DNA of 64,000 nucleotides from Sporopachydermia quercuum (taxonomy: Eukaryota; Ascomycota; Sporopachydermiomycetes; Sporopachydermiales; Sporopachydermiaceae), in the NCBI GenBank assembly GCA_001599295.1, contig BCGN01000012.1, forward strand, positions 186,001 through 250,000. Direction: 5' to 3'. The notes under the pieces were generated by a model. The model saw nothing but the letters and a program-made list of their open reading frames with translations, was not told the DNA's origin and did not search any database. Made by a program: the position numbers and the translations under genes. Shown in pieces: positions 11,301 through 21,066 of this stretch. The number at the start of each line of letters is the position of its first letter. Position 1 is the first letter of the stretch.

Positions 11301-12175
11301 CGTTATTCAAAGGCAAGAATAAAGAAAGAGATTCAGATAATAGGACTACGAATACTATTAAGGATAATGATATTAATAGCGAAGAAGACAACTTGATATT
11401 CAATCAAACAAATGAAGAAGTAGACCGTTTTGCAAAAAGAGGAAAGAAACTTGAAAGATCATCTAGTGATGTTGGTCGTAGCAGGCCTAGGTCACTCTCT
11501 CTCTCAAAAGCATACTTAGATAATCATCCTGTGGAAACTCAGTTTAATGATAGACTTAAGCATACTAGAGATTATAAAACTAAAGGTTTTAAAGGAAATT
11601 CACCTGGAATTAGTATATATTCACCATTTGCTACTCTAGAGCAATTGTTCAAGACTTTGCCGAAAGGCGTTGGATTCAATATCGAGTGCAAATATCCTAT
11701 GCTTGATGAAGCAGAGACAGAAGATATGGAATGTATTGCTATTGATTTGAATAAATGGGTAGATACAGTACTTCAATGTGTTTATGACCATGGTGAAGGA
11801 AGAGATATTATATTCTCATCTTTCCATCCTGATATTTGCATGATGTTATCTATGAAGCAGCCATCGATACCCATATTATTCCTTACAGAATCAGGAACTG
11901 CTCCTATGTATGATATGCGAGCTAGCTCATTACAAGAAGCAATTAGACATGCAAGGCAGTGGAATTTACTAGGGATTGTATCAGAATCAACTCCGTTGAT
12001 TGAGTTCCCTAGACTGATATCTGTTGTTAAGGAGAACGGACTTGTGTGTGTTACGTATGGAGTTAAGAATAATGATCCTCAGAATTCAAGACTACAGATG
12101 AAGTATGGAGTTGATGCTGTAATTGTTGATAGTGTACTAGCAGTTAGGAAAGGGCTGACGGAAACAGGAAGTTAA
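8372..12175 (+). CDS. GDE1: Glycerophosphocholine phosphodiesterase (Gde1)
   Basis: Cytosolic glycerophosphodiester phosphodiesterase releasing choline and glycerol-3-phosphate from glycerophosphocholine. The 1267-residue protein (S. cerevisiae Gde1 is about 1223) has the expected order. An SPX domain begins at MKFGKALLAHQIPEW (about residues 1-200), with a Ser/Asn-rich linker inside it. Ankyrin repeats follow (about 430-630; TPLHYSS, TPIHLAV, WTPIFVAAAEG, WTPMEHAALRG). The C-terminal GDPD domain starts with GHRGLG near residue 904, then GENTVESF, the acidic EFDVQ, YHDF and NIECKYP, so the catalytic His and metal-binding acids are present. The SPX domain usually senses inositol pyrophosphate or phosphate status. 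A Ser-rich linker (about 680-730) separates ankyrin and GDPD parts. Convergent with the VIP1-like gene. Confidence 0.96.
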   Translation: MKFGKALLAHQIPEWSHSYINYKDLKRKIKIIARLRNSYQLNDQTGRDSFSTDKTSGSQLDLTTNGNNGNVPETLETSLSSFFFALERNLEKVNEFYNLKHAEYSRRLRHLSSILHTSSKSDLDAEELDEIIGVLLELRSNYRNLKWFAELNKRGFVKILKKCDKKTGSNIQGRYLESRVFTLPFAFGSTLESDLNQINSLLTEFTPMDPADPLSVDQPNDNDRSFYTSGSERNTSVSSFGGTSRGRLSSVSSVSRMDELREYVAEDDIMSLMSVVTAEGDSITAKSLLSLFVKAALNKSYQCIDYLLPKLDSLLDPNEINSRNFFHHFVIALGKQQSKNSKTNSDGVTENGSVNASINSSFTTNGNTSETLLNGDRKTYIQPSEAPTVIRRLYRHFGSDGINSNDEIDALKHILEVLPPKLRPFLITADEYKRTPLHYSSQYGLKAVTEVILKFMNEWDLYDRTVPLDGVTWHDREHLTPIHLAVVGKHPKTLEVLMKSMGPIFSLTCNELLLLAARMNCEPILAVLLKYGLKVNYQDSDTGETAVYIAAKYNLVPIVKYLITEANADTEIGEFTFGWTPIFVAAAEGYTKLVVLLKAFGVDYKKFDDSGWTPMEHAALRGHIEESELLAFDVISLLDEKATVNGTLASSISSINIDRINSSTDNLHSDFGDVNYTLIRKKVSPTPNNTESSSELRSNSPSPPPSTSSASLSPETEPEVPGIKTFGHRYLKDESMIYIMLGSNDMRIKAPPVELEKIPYTKAPTTDLDTALSLVVSAINGNGESIIIDLPIHDNRSVDPIMFNSKNPDDVIIKFDIVPTYASNQKSVGRAVAILKDLKVKMSSSLSMLKQMITVPILKAETLEVMGKISFEYQIITPFYHPNMGIEKSTTYWKSLISTRVIGHRGLGKNSVSKKSLQLGENTVESFIAAASLGASYVEFDVQLTKDMVPVIYHDFLVAETGLDVPMHNLTSEQFLALFKGKNKERDSDNRTTNTIKDNDINSEEDNLIFNQTNEEVDRFAKRGKKLERSSSDVGRSRPRSLSLSKAYLDNHPVETQFNDRLKHTRDYKTKGFKGNSPGISIYSPFATLEQLFKTLPKGVGFNIECKYPMLDEAETEDMECIAIDLNKWVDTVLQCVYDHGEGRDIIFSSFHPDICMMLSMKQPSIPILFLTESGTAPMYDMRASSLQEAIRHARQWNLLGIVSESTPLIEFPRLISVVKENGLVCVTYGVKNNDPQNSRLQMKYGVDAVIVDSVLAVRKGLTETGS

Positions 12176-12388
12176 TACTTATGTAAAGAAGGTATATACA
12201 TGTATATGAAATAGAAGTGTGATTAAAAGCTCAAGACTATTTGGAGATAAAATTACTACAATAAGTACACGGAAACAACTCAAGCTGTATAAGTTGTATG
12301 GCTTATGTAAAACAAACAAAACCATGCTTTACTATCTTCATGTTTAACGAAGATAAATCAATGATGTAATATCAATATGATTTGATAT

Positions 12389-13099
12389 TTATAAAGCATC
12401 TGATGGAACACCGCCAAAGCTTGCAGTGGTCTTTTCAGTAGTAGTGTCAGAGTCGCCTGATGCCTTTCTTGCTTCAGCAATCTTCTTCGCTTCTTCATGA
12501 ACCTCAGTTGCATTGTCAACTAAGCCTTTATAAAAATTCTTCACTTTAACACCTCTTGGATTATCCAAGGCTTTTTCCACATATTGAATGAACGATTGAC
12601 CAGTACTTGTGAGGTTGTCAGAGATACCTAATCTCTTATCGATTTCTTCTGACTTTTCATTCATATGATACTTAGCATCTAAATCCGAAATGAATGCTTT
12701 AAATTTTTCGGACCATCCATGCTTTCTGTCAAATTCAATACCTTGTTGAATGATTTGGTCAGAGAGAATATAACCGCTGGCAAGGTACTCAGCCAAAATA
12801 GTACTCTTGGGTTTGTCCTCCTGTTTCACATCACTACCTGAATCTTGTGAAGGGCTGTCATTTTCAGGTTCAGATCTGTTAGTTTCTATATAAATAGCAG
12901 AGCCACCAAGCTGAGCACCATTTAATAGAGAAGCAGAAGATACAGCAGATTTTGAGCTAAATACCACTTTAGCTGTTTGAGTGTCTCCTTTAGAATCAGG
13001 AATTAGTTCAATTGACTGAACTTTTCCGCAAATTTGGAAGAAGTCTTCCACCGCTTTTTCGCTCACTGTTGAGGGGATATTGGAAGCAATAACAGACAT
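12389..13099 (-). CDS. RRM-domain protein similar to fungal Vip1
   Basis: A 236-residue protein with an N-terminal RNA-recognition motif (residues about 3-75; SVIASNIPSTVSEKAVEDFF with an RNP1-like TAKVVF), an acidic linker, then a helical C-terminal half containing GVKVKNFYKGLVDNATEVHEEAKKIA-like segments. This arrangement matches the S. pombe Vip1 / filamentous-fungal VIP1 family, whose molecular role is poorly defined. The ATG at 13099 is chosen over a TTG-started extension. The sequence just upstream on this strand reads TTATTTTCACAG, which resembles a splice acceptor, so a 5'UTR intron is possible. Family assignment comes from domain order and motif memory, not from a search. Confidence 0.75.
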   Translation of the reverse strand: MSVIASNIPSTVSEKAVEDFFQICGKVQSIELIPDSKGDTQTAKVVFSSKSAVSSASLLNGAQLGGSAIYIETNRSEPENDSPSQDSGSDVKQEDKPKSTILAEYLASGYILSDQIIQQGIEFDRKHGWSEKFKAFISDLDAKYHMNEKSEEIDKRLGISDNLTSTGQSFIQYVEKALDNPRGVKVKNFYKGLVDNATEVHEEAKKIAEARKASGDSDTTTEKTTASFGGVPSDAL

Positions 13100-14205
13100 T
13101 GTTCCTGAATTAGATTTCTGTGAAAATAAGAGCAAAAATAATGGTAATGGCAGTGAACAGTGGCCAAGTCTTTGTTACAATGGATTTTCTATGATAGTTG
13201 TAATAACAATCTAACCTAACAGTTATTCTTCAAATAAAGAACCTACAATGCTTTTCAAATCTTTCAATAGCAAAAGCAAAGGAGTAGTAAATATTCTTTT
13301 TACTGTTCTTCTAATTTCTATTAATGAATATAAAGAAAAAAGCTTTAATTAATGAGGAATTATTGTACCCTTATATACAAATGAGACAGTGTATTGAATC
13401 ATCAATGCTCATCACAATTGTGATTCAAGGAAATAGAGTTTCCACGTAAACTAATTACAGAGGCAAAACCGGCGCAGGGATACGACGTCATCATCGTTTC
13501 CTGAGAAATTTGCATGTGAAAGTTTAAGAGAAAGAAAATTGGAGAAGAGATGTGAAGTGCTGAGTTCGTTAGCGCTCGTGACAAACAACACACTTGGCAA
13601 ATGAATTGTTGATGCTTGTCTGACAAACAACGGATTGGCGAAATAGAAAATAGGTTTACTTGTATATAAATGGAGCTCATCAATAGCCTTTGCCATATAT
13701 TAATTCTTAATTTTATTTACTATGATGGTCATGTTGTTTTGTTCAAGTGGATGGCCTGACGGATTTGTGTAGAAGATTAAGGAACAAGTTGCTCGAACTG
13801 GCCTTTACCTTACTCAATGGCCATTGGGTAGACTTGAAAGCTTTACATACGTGTAATAGATATAGGAGACTAAGCGGCAGAGAATATTGAGTATGAAGGA
13901 AATACAACATATACGTTCTTTTTTTTATCTACCTTGAACTTGTTAAGTTGAAAGATCTTTGTAGGGAGGGAGATGCACTGTAAGACCATTAACAGCTAAT
14001 AATTACCAATTGTTCAATGAATGGTATTCAATAAACGGTCCTTTATGGAGTGTTTGGTAAACCGAAAGAATTTTCATTAGCCTATCTTTTATTCTACTAT
14101 ATTTGAGAGACTAGTATCTATATTAACCACGGGATTTGAATGTCATGATCTTATTTTTTTGTTTTGTAAGGTTAACTATTTACCTAAGCATTTGCTGATA
14201 TCAAT
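13100..14205. other. Intergenic upstream of VIP1-like gene
   Basis: About 1.1 kb between two minus-strand genes. Two overlapping minus-strand open frames of about 80-90 codons (13402-13696) show no recognisable family. Contains low-complexity A/T runs. Nothing firm. Confidence 0.4.
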
Positions 14206-15237
14206 TTATAGAAGGGTTTCACCTAAGGCACACCTTACAATAGAACACGAAGCAGCAATTGTATCAATGACATGTTGTTCAGCGCCCAAATGAGGATTAC
14301 ACTCAACCAAATCCATTGCCACCAAATCTTGAGTCTCAGCAATAGCTTCTGCTATGTATAAACCTTCACGCAATGTTAAACCACCACGAACAGGTGTACC
14401 AGTACTAGGCATGAACAAAGGATCGATAGCATCTACATCATAGGAAAGGTGAATGGGTCGATCGCCATTTGGATTAATCTTTTCTAATGCCATTTCTACC
14501 ACTTTTGCTATACCGTATTTATCAATATGATGCATAGAAAAAGCTGCAATGTTTTTTTCTCGTAAAATTTTCTTTTCGGCGGCATCAACATCTCTTAATC
14601 CAATATATGCTATTCTATCAGGAGATAGACATTTGGGTACCCAACTGAACGGTTCAGGTGCGGGTTCTTCTAAGTGCATTAAAAATGAGATAGGACAACC
14701 GTGAATATTACCTGAATCTGTTGTCGATGGAGTATTAATATCAGCATGAGCATCAATCCAAAGTAAACACGCGTCTGGATATTGACTTTGAACACCTGCC
14801 ACTGTTCCAATGGAGATTGAATGATCTCCTCCAATTGTCAAAGGAAAGTGTTTCTTCTGTACTGTTTTAGTAACTGCATCAGCTACAATTTTACATGAAT
14901 TTCCAACATATCTAGGACGTTTGAGCTTTCCACTATTATCATCGGATTCTACCATTGGGAATTTCAGTGGTTCGTTTAGTTGAACATCCCAGTTCAACGA
15001 TTCAATTTGCTTGACGATTCCATTTTCTAACAGAGACTCTGGGCCTCTATCAACACCAGTTATTCCTTGACCTCCTGAAAATGGGGCTTGGATAATCTCC
15101 AATTTTCTGTCTTTATAATAATTGAATGTAACTGCAAATGGTTAATTAATGATCATTGGTAGCATAGTTCATTAGTTTACAGGATCACGAAGGAATCCAA
15201 AACTGAATATAGATACTAAATATTACTTACTTGACAT
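14206..15237 (-). CDS. CAR1: Arginase, two exons
   Basis: Arginase hydrolyses arginine to ornithine and urea in the cytosol, for nitrogen use. Exons on the minus strand: 15237-15231 (ATGTCAA, 7 nt) and 15131-14206; the 99-bp intron has donor GTAAGT and acceptor TTGCAG after an ATTAACC branch-like site. The spliced protein has 310 residues and starts [20 protein letters not shown], which matches the NYYKNREL start of S. cerevisiae Car1 and confirms the tiny first exon. Mn-binding motifs are intact: GGDHS (His about 106), DAHADIN (about 129-135), and YDVDAIDP further on. Family members are about 310-333 residues. Without the intron the protein would lack a normal start. Confidence 0.95.
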
Positions 15238-16985
15238 GATTGCTGATTGCATCAATGTTATTTAGTATACTGTTATAATATCTGTTGTTTCTGTTTCCAA
15301 ATGAGCACTTGTTACGCTTCTTGTGAACAGGGGATCTACACCAATACTACTATACTGGATGATCTATGGCTTTAACTGATGGACAAGTATGAATCACAAT
15401 GCTTTATTGGGACTTCTACTACTCCAACTAAGTCAATATCTTTAGCCAATTGGTTTTTCATTACAATGTTCATTCAACAGGAAGAGAAATAACTTTGGGA
15501 TGCCACCTAATTTATATCCCTATCCTTATCAAGGAGCGTCATTTTGTTGAATCGGCTCAAAGGTTTTTCCTGCCTTTAGGGACGGTTGATCTTTTTTTCT
15601 TTCAGTTAAAGGCAGGAGTTGGAGATGAGGCACAAGAAAAGAAGGTTTGAGATTAGACGCGGTTTGATGTATCGTATAATAGAGTTTGACTATCATTTCC
15701 CATTCCTTGATAAGTGCAAGCTTTGCTGTTTGATGATTGAGACAATGGGCGCTTTGATATAGCCGAAAAGTGTGGTTTGTATTTATATTGGTAATACAAA
15801 GAGATGAATCATGTTTTAGCTTAGTGTTAAATCAACGATTACCATTGCAGTCGTTCCTGAATAGCTGATAATCAGGAATGCAAGGAATACAAGGGAACCT
15901 CAATAGAACCAAACTCTATTTAGGTTTGTTTATCTAGATATTTAAAGTTTTTGGTACCTCTAAAGGCAACGAAAAACGATACCTTCTTTTGAGATCTTGG
16001 CTGGTAATACAATTCATTATCTATCAACAATGGAAAAATAAGACTGTAACAACTCGCTGGAGTAGTTATTACTAGCAAAAATTAACAAAAATTAAATGTT
16101 GTCAAATAACGTTCAAAGTTTCTACGTCATTCTCTTTAATTGACTGTTTTCAGAGTGTTTTTGAGCTGCATTCCTTATCTTCATCGTACCTGTCCATCTC
16201 CCTGCACTACTTACAAACTTGACATACTTGATTAGATAATCTTATACTTAACGGAGATTACTGATTATGCCACTACATTATATACCTCTAAGACCCTTTT
16301 TGCAAATTCATCCAACGCGGACCCTAGCATTTCAGTTCGGAGACCCCAAATTTTCCAATTCGCAACCTGGTATGGGGTGTTGTTCAGTCTCTGCAAGCAA
16401 AAATCCCAACTTTATTCTTCCTCCTCATGCAAAATTCATGCAGATGTGGCGACCGCTCGGCAATGAGCTCTGGACCCCTGTATGAATTTAATAAAACATC
16501 CGGCTTTAATAAATTACGGATAGTCACAGCATTAATAGATCCGATTGAAAATATATGGAGATCAGCGCCCCAATAGAAACGACAAAGCATTCATATTGCT
16601 TAGTTGAGAGCTTATATTGTATTGCTTGCTGGTATTGTTCGTACTCTGCAAACAAGACTTCTGTTGAACAATACGTCCAGAAGGTATCAACAGGACTTAT
16701 TATAGAAATACTTGAAAAGTGCTTACTATTCATTTATATACACTACTGGTTGAAATTGAAATACAACCAGATTGAAAAGTAAATGTCAAAATTTGAGCAG
16801 ATTTTTGATTTAGAACTTGATATGTATGGTTCCTAATTACCAGTGATTGCACCAGCTGCATTTATTGCATATTCGTCTTCGGAGTATCACATAAAAGAAT
16901 AATTGTCCGTCATCCATCACCAAAACTCAACGTAACGTCAAATCAGTCACATTCGAACCTTATTTCACACCATCCTCACATCAGA
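15238..16985. other. Divergent promoter region CAR1 / NGG1
   Basis: About 1.75 kb separating the divergent 5' ends of arginase and Ngg1. Open frames of 60-75 codons occur on both strands but none looks conserved. It presumably holds the nitrogen-responsive promoter of arginase, but no site was identified with confidence. Confidence 0.4.
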
Positions 16986-19355
16986 ATGTCCAGCAGACCA
17001 AGATCAAAAGCTAGACGCGATAGGGACCGCGAAAGGTCTACCTCTACTGCTGCTGGGTCTTCAGGTAGCCCTTTAGCTCAACTAACAGAATCCCTGCTTA
17101 CGAAACTAGGATTACCTGCTAATACAGATTTGAAAGATTCATCATTCAAAGTGCTCCCCATACCACCATTAGACGTGCTAACAGAAGTAGAATCAATACT
17201 GAAAGAACTATCAAGTACTCTCGATCAGCTCAATGACCGCGATAATGAGCTTCTCACTTACTGTAAATCTCTGGCCCGTGATATTCCATCAAAAGGATCC
17301 AAGAAAGACAAGTCATTATCTAAAGTGGAAGAAAACAATACAAGCGATTCTGAAAAGGACAGTACAGTCAGAAAAGGGCGATCAAAACGTCCTAGTTCTT
17401 CCCTTGAATCTCGTGAGGAAGCATCCAAAGGACCAAAAGGGTCTAAGGGAAGACCAGGAGCTCAATCTCGGAAAAAAAGACAAAGCGGTAAAACTAGAAA
17501 ATTTGGAGATGATGATATACTGTCAGACACGTCAGATTATGAGCCAAAGGCAAAGAGAGCTAAGATTTCTGATGATAAGAGTGTAAGCCGTGAAGATAGC
17601 GAAGAGCCACTAATGGCATCTGTTCAAGAGGATAAAATAACAGAAAAAACTCCTGTTACATCCACAACTGCTACTGATGAGTCCTCAACCCTCGATATAC
17701 CTCACACACCCACCAAACCTGCAATAGAAACTGAAAAAGCACTGATAGAATCTCCCAAAGTCAAACAGGAACTTGATGTTGAAGATACTTTTGATAAAGG
17801 TCCTCTCTCCGACGAAATATTTGAAGAGTTCCATACACCACCAGAAACCCGTAAAGTATACGAAAAGAACCCGAAAAGTGAGTTTGTTTTACCTCAGACT
17901 TTGCCTTATGCTGCTTTGAACTTGTATGATGAGAATGCTGACGGGTTACCAAAAACCGGTGAAGAATATCTTAAGAGGAAATATGCCGTTGCTTCATACC
18001 CTATGAGTGATTTACAAGATTTACTACCAGGAGTGATCCCGGACATGGATTTTACCAAGGCTAAGCCAGCTAATCAAGTACAATTCTCAACATTTCTTAC
18101 GTATATAGAGCCCTATTTTCGGCCATTTGTCGATGACGATGTTAACTTCTTAGAGCAGAAGCATGTGGGACTGAAGAATAGCAATGTTGTCTCGGACCAA
18201 TTATCGCCATATGTTATTCCAAAACTAGGACCTGTTTATACAGACGTATGGGCAGAAGAAGACCAAAGTACGGATTTGTTTAAAATATCCCCAGCTCCAG
18301 CGCAGGATGCATCATTGGTTCAACCAAAAAGCTCATCTGAAGCTATTTCTGACCGTTATTTGGTAACTAATGAGATTTCGTGCGGTCCTTTAGCTTCTAG
18401 ACTCTTGTCTGCTATCCTCAAGGACGAATTGGACGACGTTTCATCACCTGTTCCTTCTGGAGATTCTCGTGGTGAATTAGACTCTGATAAAGATCGTGAT
18501 CGCGAACCTGAACGTGATCAGACTTCAACTCCCGGTATTTCTAGCTCTCCTGCTACTCCTATGGCCAATGGTCATGCCAACAATCAGTCCAACAGCGTAG
18601 GTAAACCATTGACTGTATCAACAACAGCTCTTCCTGATCATAAAGGCTGGAAAGCCTTTGCTATCAAGACCGATTATGAGGATATTGAAGAGCGCCTGAA
18701 ACGGGAATTGAAGTATATCGGCATTTTAATCAACGTCCCTGGGAAAGAAGATGGAACTAATACTAATGATGGTGTTAATGGTAATGCTACTTCATTAGGG
18801 TCTGGAGCCTCAAATGGCAACGAAAATGGTAGCGTGAATGTGAACGGTGGCTCAGGGGACCCTACGTACAACACCGGAGAAATCGACTGGGTGTATGGAA
18901 GAGAAGATGACGAAATTTGCGTTGAAATCAGAGAATTACAAGCAAAACTTCGCCAGGTGACTAAAGCAAATCAAGCTCGCAAAGCAAGGCTAATTCCTAT
19001 TGTCAGAGAGCAAATGGCCTACCAGGAGTATCTACAGATATTAGAAGACTTGAATAAACAAGTCGATCAAGCGTATTTGAAGAAACTGAAAGCCCCAAGG
19101 TCGAAGAGAAGGAAAGGACCACATACTCACCATGTACCGCATCCACCTACTGGTGCTCAAATGGCAGCTCAATCAGGTCTTCGTTCCCTATTGGAAAAAC
19201 GTAATAAATGGATCACCAAGATTGGGCCAGTGTTCAAGAGTGATTTAGAGATGAGAAGAGTACCGAGAACCAGCTTATTTGCTGGTTGGGAATATGATAG
19301 ACTTGATGAAGATGAGGAGGAAGAAGAAGCAGAAGAAGAAGAAGTAGTGGCTTAG
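16986..19355 (+). CDS. NGG1: SAGA/ADA histone acetyltransferase subunit Ngg1 (Ada3)
   Basis: Ngg1/Ada3 bridges Gcn5 and Ada2 in the SAGA, SLIK and ADA histone acetyltransferase complexes in the nucleus. The 789-residue protein (S. cerevisiae about 702) has a basic N-terminal tail, an early conserved block with IPPLDVLTEVESILKEL (about residues 56-72), a long low-complexity, charged, Ser-rich linker with KRP/KRAK basic patches, and the conserved C-terminal Ada3 domain. The latter includes WVYGREDDEI, LRQVTKANQARKARLI and MAYQEYLQILEDLNKQVDQAY. An Asn/Gly-rich insertion near residue 600 interrupts the C-terminal domain and is probably a disordered loop. It ends in a Glu-rich tail. Single exon. 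Convergent with MAS1 at a 307-bp spacing. Confidence 0.93.
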   Translation: MSSRPRSKARRDRDRERSTSTAAGSSGSPLAQLTESLLTKLGLPANTDLKDSSFKVLPIPPLDVLTEVESILKELSSTLDQLNDRDNELLTYCKSLARDIPSKGSKKDKSLSKVEENNTSDSEKDSTVRKGRSKRPSSSLESREEASKGPKGSKGRPGAQSRKKRQSGKTRKFGDDDILSDTSDYEPKAKRAKISDDKSVSREDSEEPLMASVQEDKITEKTPVTSTTATDESSTLDIPHTPTKPAIETEKALIESPKVKQELDVEDTFDKGPLSDEIFEEFHTPPETRKVYEKNPKSEFVLPQTLPYAALNLYDENADGLPKTGEEYLKRKYAVASYPMSDLQDLLPGVIPDMDFTKAKPANQVQFSTFLTYIEPYFRPFVDDDVNFLEQKHVGLKNSNVVSDQLSPYVIPKLGPVYTDVWAEEDQSTDLFKISPAPAQDASLVQPKSSSEAISDRYLVTNEISCGPLASRLLSAILKDELDDVSSPVPSGDSRGELDSDKDRDREPERDQTSTPGISSSPATPMANGHANNQSNSVGKPLTVSTTALPDHKGWKAFAIKTDYEDIEERLKRELKYIGILINVPGKEDGTNTNDGVNGNATSLGSGASNGNENGSVNVNGGSGDPTYNTGEIDWVYGREDDEICVEIRELQAKLRQVTKANQARKARLIPIVREQMAYQEYLQILEDLNKQVDQAYLKKLKAPRSKRRKGPHTHHVPHPPTGAQMAAQSGLRSLLEKRNKWITKIGPVFKSDLEMRRVPRTSLFAGWEYDRLDEDEEEEEAEEEEVVA

Positions 19356-19662
19356 GAGGACTAGAAACTGAGGCTGAGATTGACTGAGGCCGAACTAGGG
19401 GAATGCCATTGCCATAATCAATCCTATGTCTACATCTCTATTATTTCTCTCTACTCTTATTGAGTGAAATAAAAACACCCAGTTTAAATGTCTGTTTGTT
19501 GATACGAGAAGTAAGTAAAACACACCTGTAACCAATGTATATTATAATCTATATCATATCACATTCGTAGGCAGATTATACACACACGACATTCACAATC
19601 ATCGATTTACACTAATAACTTAGAAATAGGTCAAATTCAAGCTCTAGATTATATCACTCATT
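19356..19662. terminator. Shared 3' region of NGG1 and MAS1
   Basis: A 307-bp convergent spacer rich in TATAT/ATATCA words, typical of yeast 3' processing regions. The exact poly(A) sites cannot be fixed from sequence alone. Confidence 0.35.
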
Positions 19663-21066
19663 CTATTTTCTATATGATAGAATCTTTTCATAGTCCGGTA
19701 AACCGGTTATAGTTCCAAGAGCTACCAATGCAACAGGTTTATCTTTGATATGCTTTTCAGCCCAAGCACGCACGTCTTCAGCAGTAATGGAATCGATTTT
19801 TTCAAATACTGCTAGTGGAGACATACGAGCACCTGTAGTAACCAACTGCCTACCGATATCTTCTGCTACAGCTGTGGTCCCATCTAACGACATCAACAAT
19901 GAAGATTTCAACTGAGATTTAGCAATTTCAACGTCCTCCGGGTCAATCTGCTTTGTTAAGGAGTCCCATTGTATCATTATTCCTTGCATTAACTTCTCCA
20001 AGCCGTATTGGTTCTCAGAGACAAGATAAACACCCCATAAACCAGTATCAGAATATGAAGTTGAGAATGACATAAATGAGTTTGCTAATTGATAATTATG
20101 AATGATATTGAGTAGCGGCGAGTTTGATTTGGAAATATTACCTGTGGCTCTATCGTAATTACCAACCAAAGCATGAGCAATTAATGATGTGAAATAGTCT
20201 GGAGATTTCCACGACACACCTTCGACAGTCATAGCAATATGAACAACAGGAATAGATTCGTCAGAGATTCTCATCTCATCGCCATGAAAAACAGGCTTAT
20301 TGTTAACGTATCGAGATCCCAAGGGTAAATTATCTCCCGAGGAAGTCAGTTTACCGAAGGATGCTTCAGCCAACGCAACAAACTCATCATGGTCTACTGC
20401 CCCTGTTCCTACTAGGACCATTCTATCAGCCTTATAGTTAGTTGAGATATAGTTTTTCAAGTCAGTTTGTTGAATAGATAAGATATTCTTCTTGGGCCCT
20501 AATATTGTTCTGCCTAAAGGTTGATTTTTGAAGCAGATTGAATGCAAATGATCAAAAACAACTTCATCGTATAATTTATCAACTTCATCTGATTCTCTAA
20601 TAATTACATCACGTTCTCTTTCAATAGCTTTCTTCTCAAGCTTGGAATTCTGTAAAATATCGGATAAAATATCAACTGCTGTTTTAACATCATCACGAAA
20701 TGCTTTAGCATAGAAGACTGTGGACTCTCTACTTGTATAAGCATTCAAATGAGCTCCTATATCTTCTATTTCTAGTTCTAGTTGATACTGGCTTCTATGT
20801 TTGGTTCCTTTGAATGCAAGATGCTCTAGAAAATGTGCCGTACCATTATTTTTCTCGTTTTCTGCTCTGCTTCCAGCGTCAATCCACATCCCAACTGTTG
20901 CAGTTTGAATGTTGGGAGATGTTTCTGTGGCCACTGTTAAGCCATTTGGTAAAATAGACACTTTGGCTTGTGGGATTCCTTCTGTTGCTGTAGCAAATAG
21001 TCTACTGGTGTTCACAGACCTCAGTAGAGATCTTTTTGTGAGCTGTCTGATACCAGTTGACAACAT
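19663..21066 (-). CDS. MAS1: Mitochondrial processing peptidase beta subunit (Mas1)
   Basis: Catalytic beta subunit of the matrix processing peptidase, which removes presequences from imported proteins; it works with Mas2. The 467-residue protein (S. cerevisiae Mas1 is 462) starts with a basic, Ser/Leu-rich presequence (about residues 1-28). The inverted zinc-binding motif HFLEH is at 78-82 and the distal zinc-ligand glutamate lies in the RERDVIIRESDEVD region, so it is the catalytic M16 member and not the alpha subunit. The glycine-rich loop of the alpha subunit is absent. The M16 C-terminal domain is complete. Single exon. Confidence 0.97.
   Translation of the reverse strand: MLSTGIRQLTKRSLLRSVNTSRLFATATEGIPQAKVSILPNGLTVATETSPNIQTATVGMWIDAGSRAENEKNNGTAHFLEHLAFKGTKHRSQYQLELEIEDIGAHLNAYTSRESTVFYAKAFRDDVKTAVDILSDILQNSKLEKKAIERERDVIIRESDEVDKLYDEVVFDHLHSICFKNQPLGRTILGPKKNILSIQQTDLKNYISTNYKADRMVLVGTGAVDHDEFVALAEASFGKLTSSGDNLPLGSRYVNNKPVFHGDEMRISDESIPVVHIAMTVEGVSWKSPDYFTSLIAHALVGNYDRATGNISKSNSPLLNIIHNYQLANSFMSFSTSYSDTGLWGVYLVSENQYGLEKLMQGIMIQWDSLTKQIDPEDVEIAKSQLKSSLLMSLDGTTAVAEDIGRQLVTTGARMSPLAVFEKIDSITAEDVRAWAEKHIKDKPVALVALGTITGLPDYEKILSYRK

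Noticed and set aside
13402-13696. Two overlapping minus-strand frames of about 80-90 codons
   Set aside because: Different frames over the same bases and no family resemblance; likely chance.
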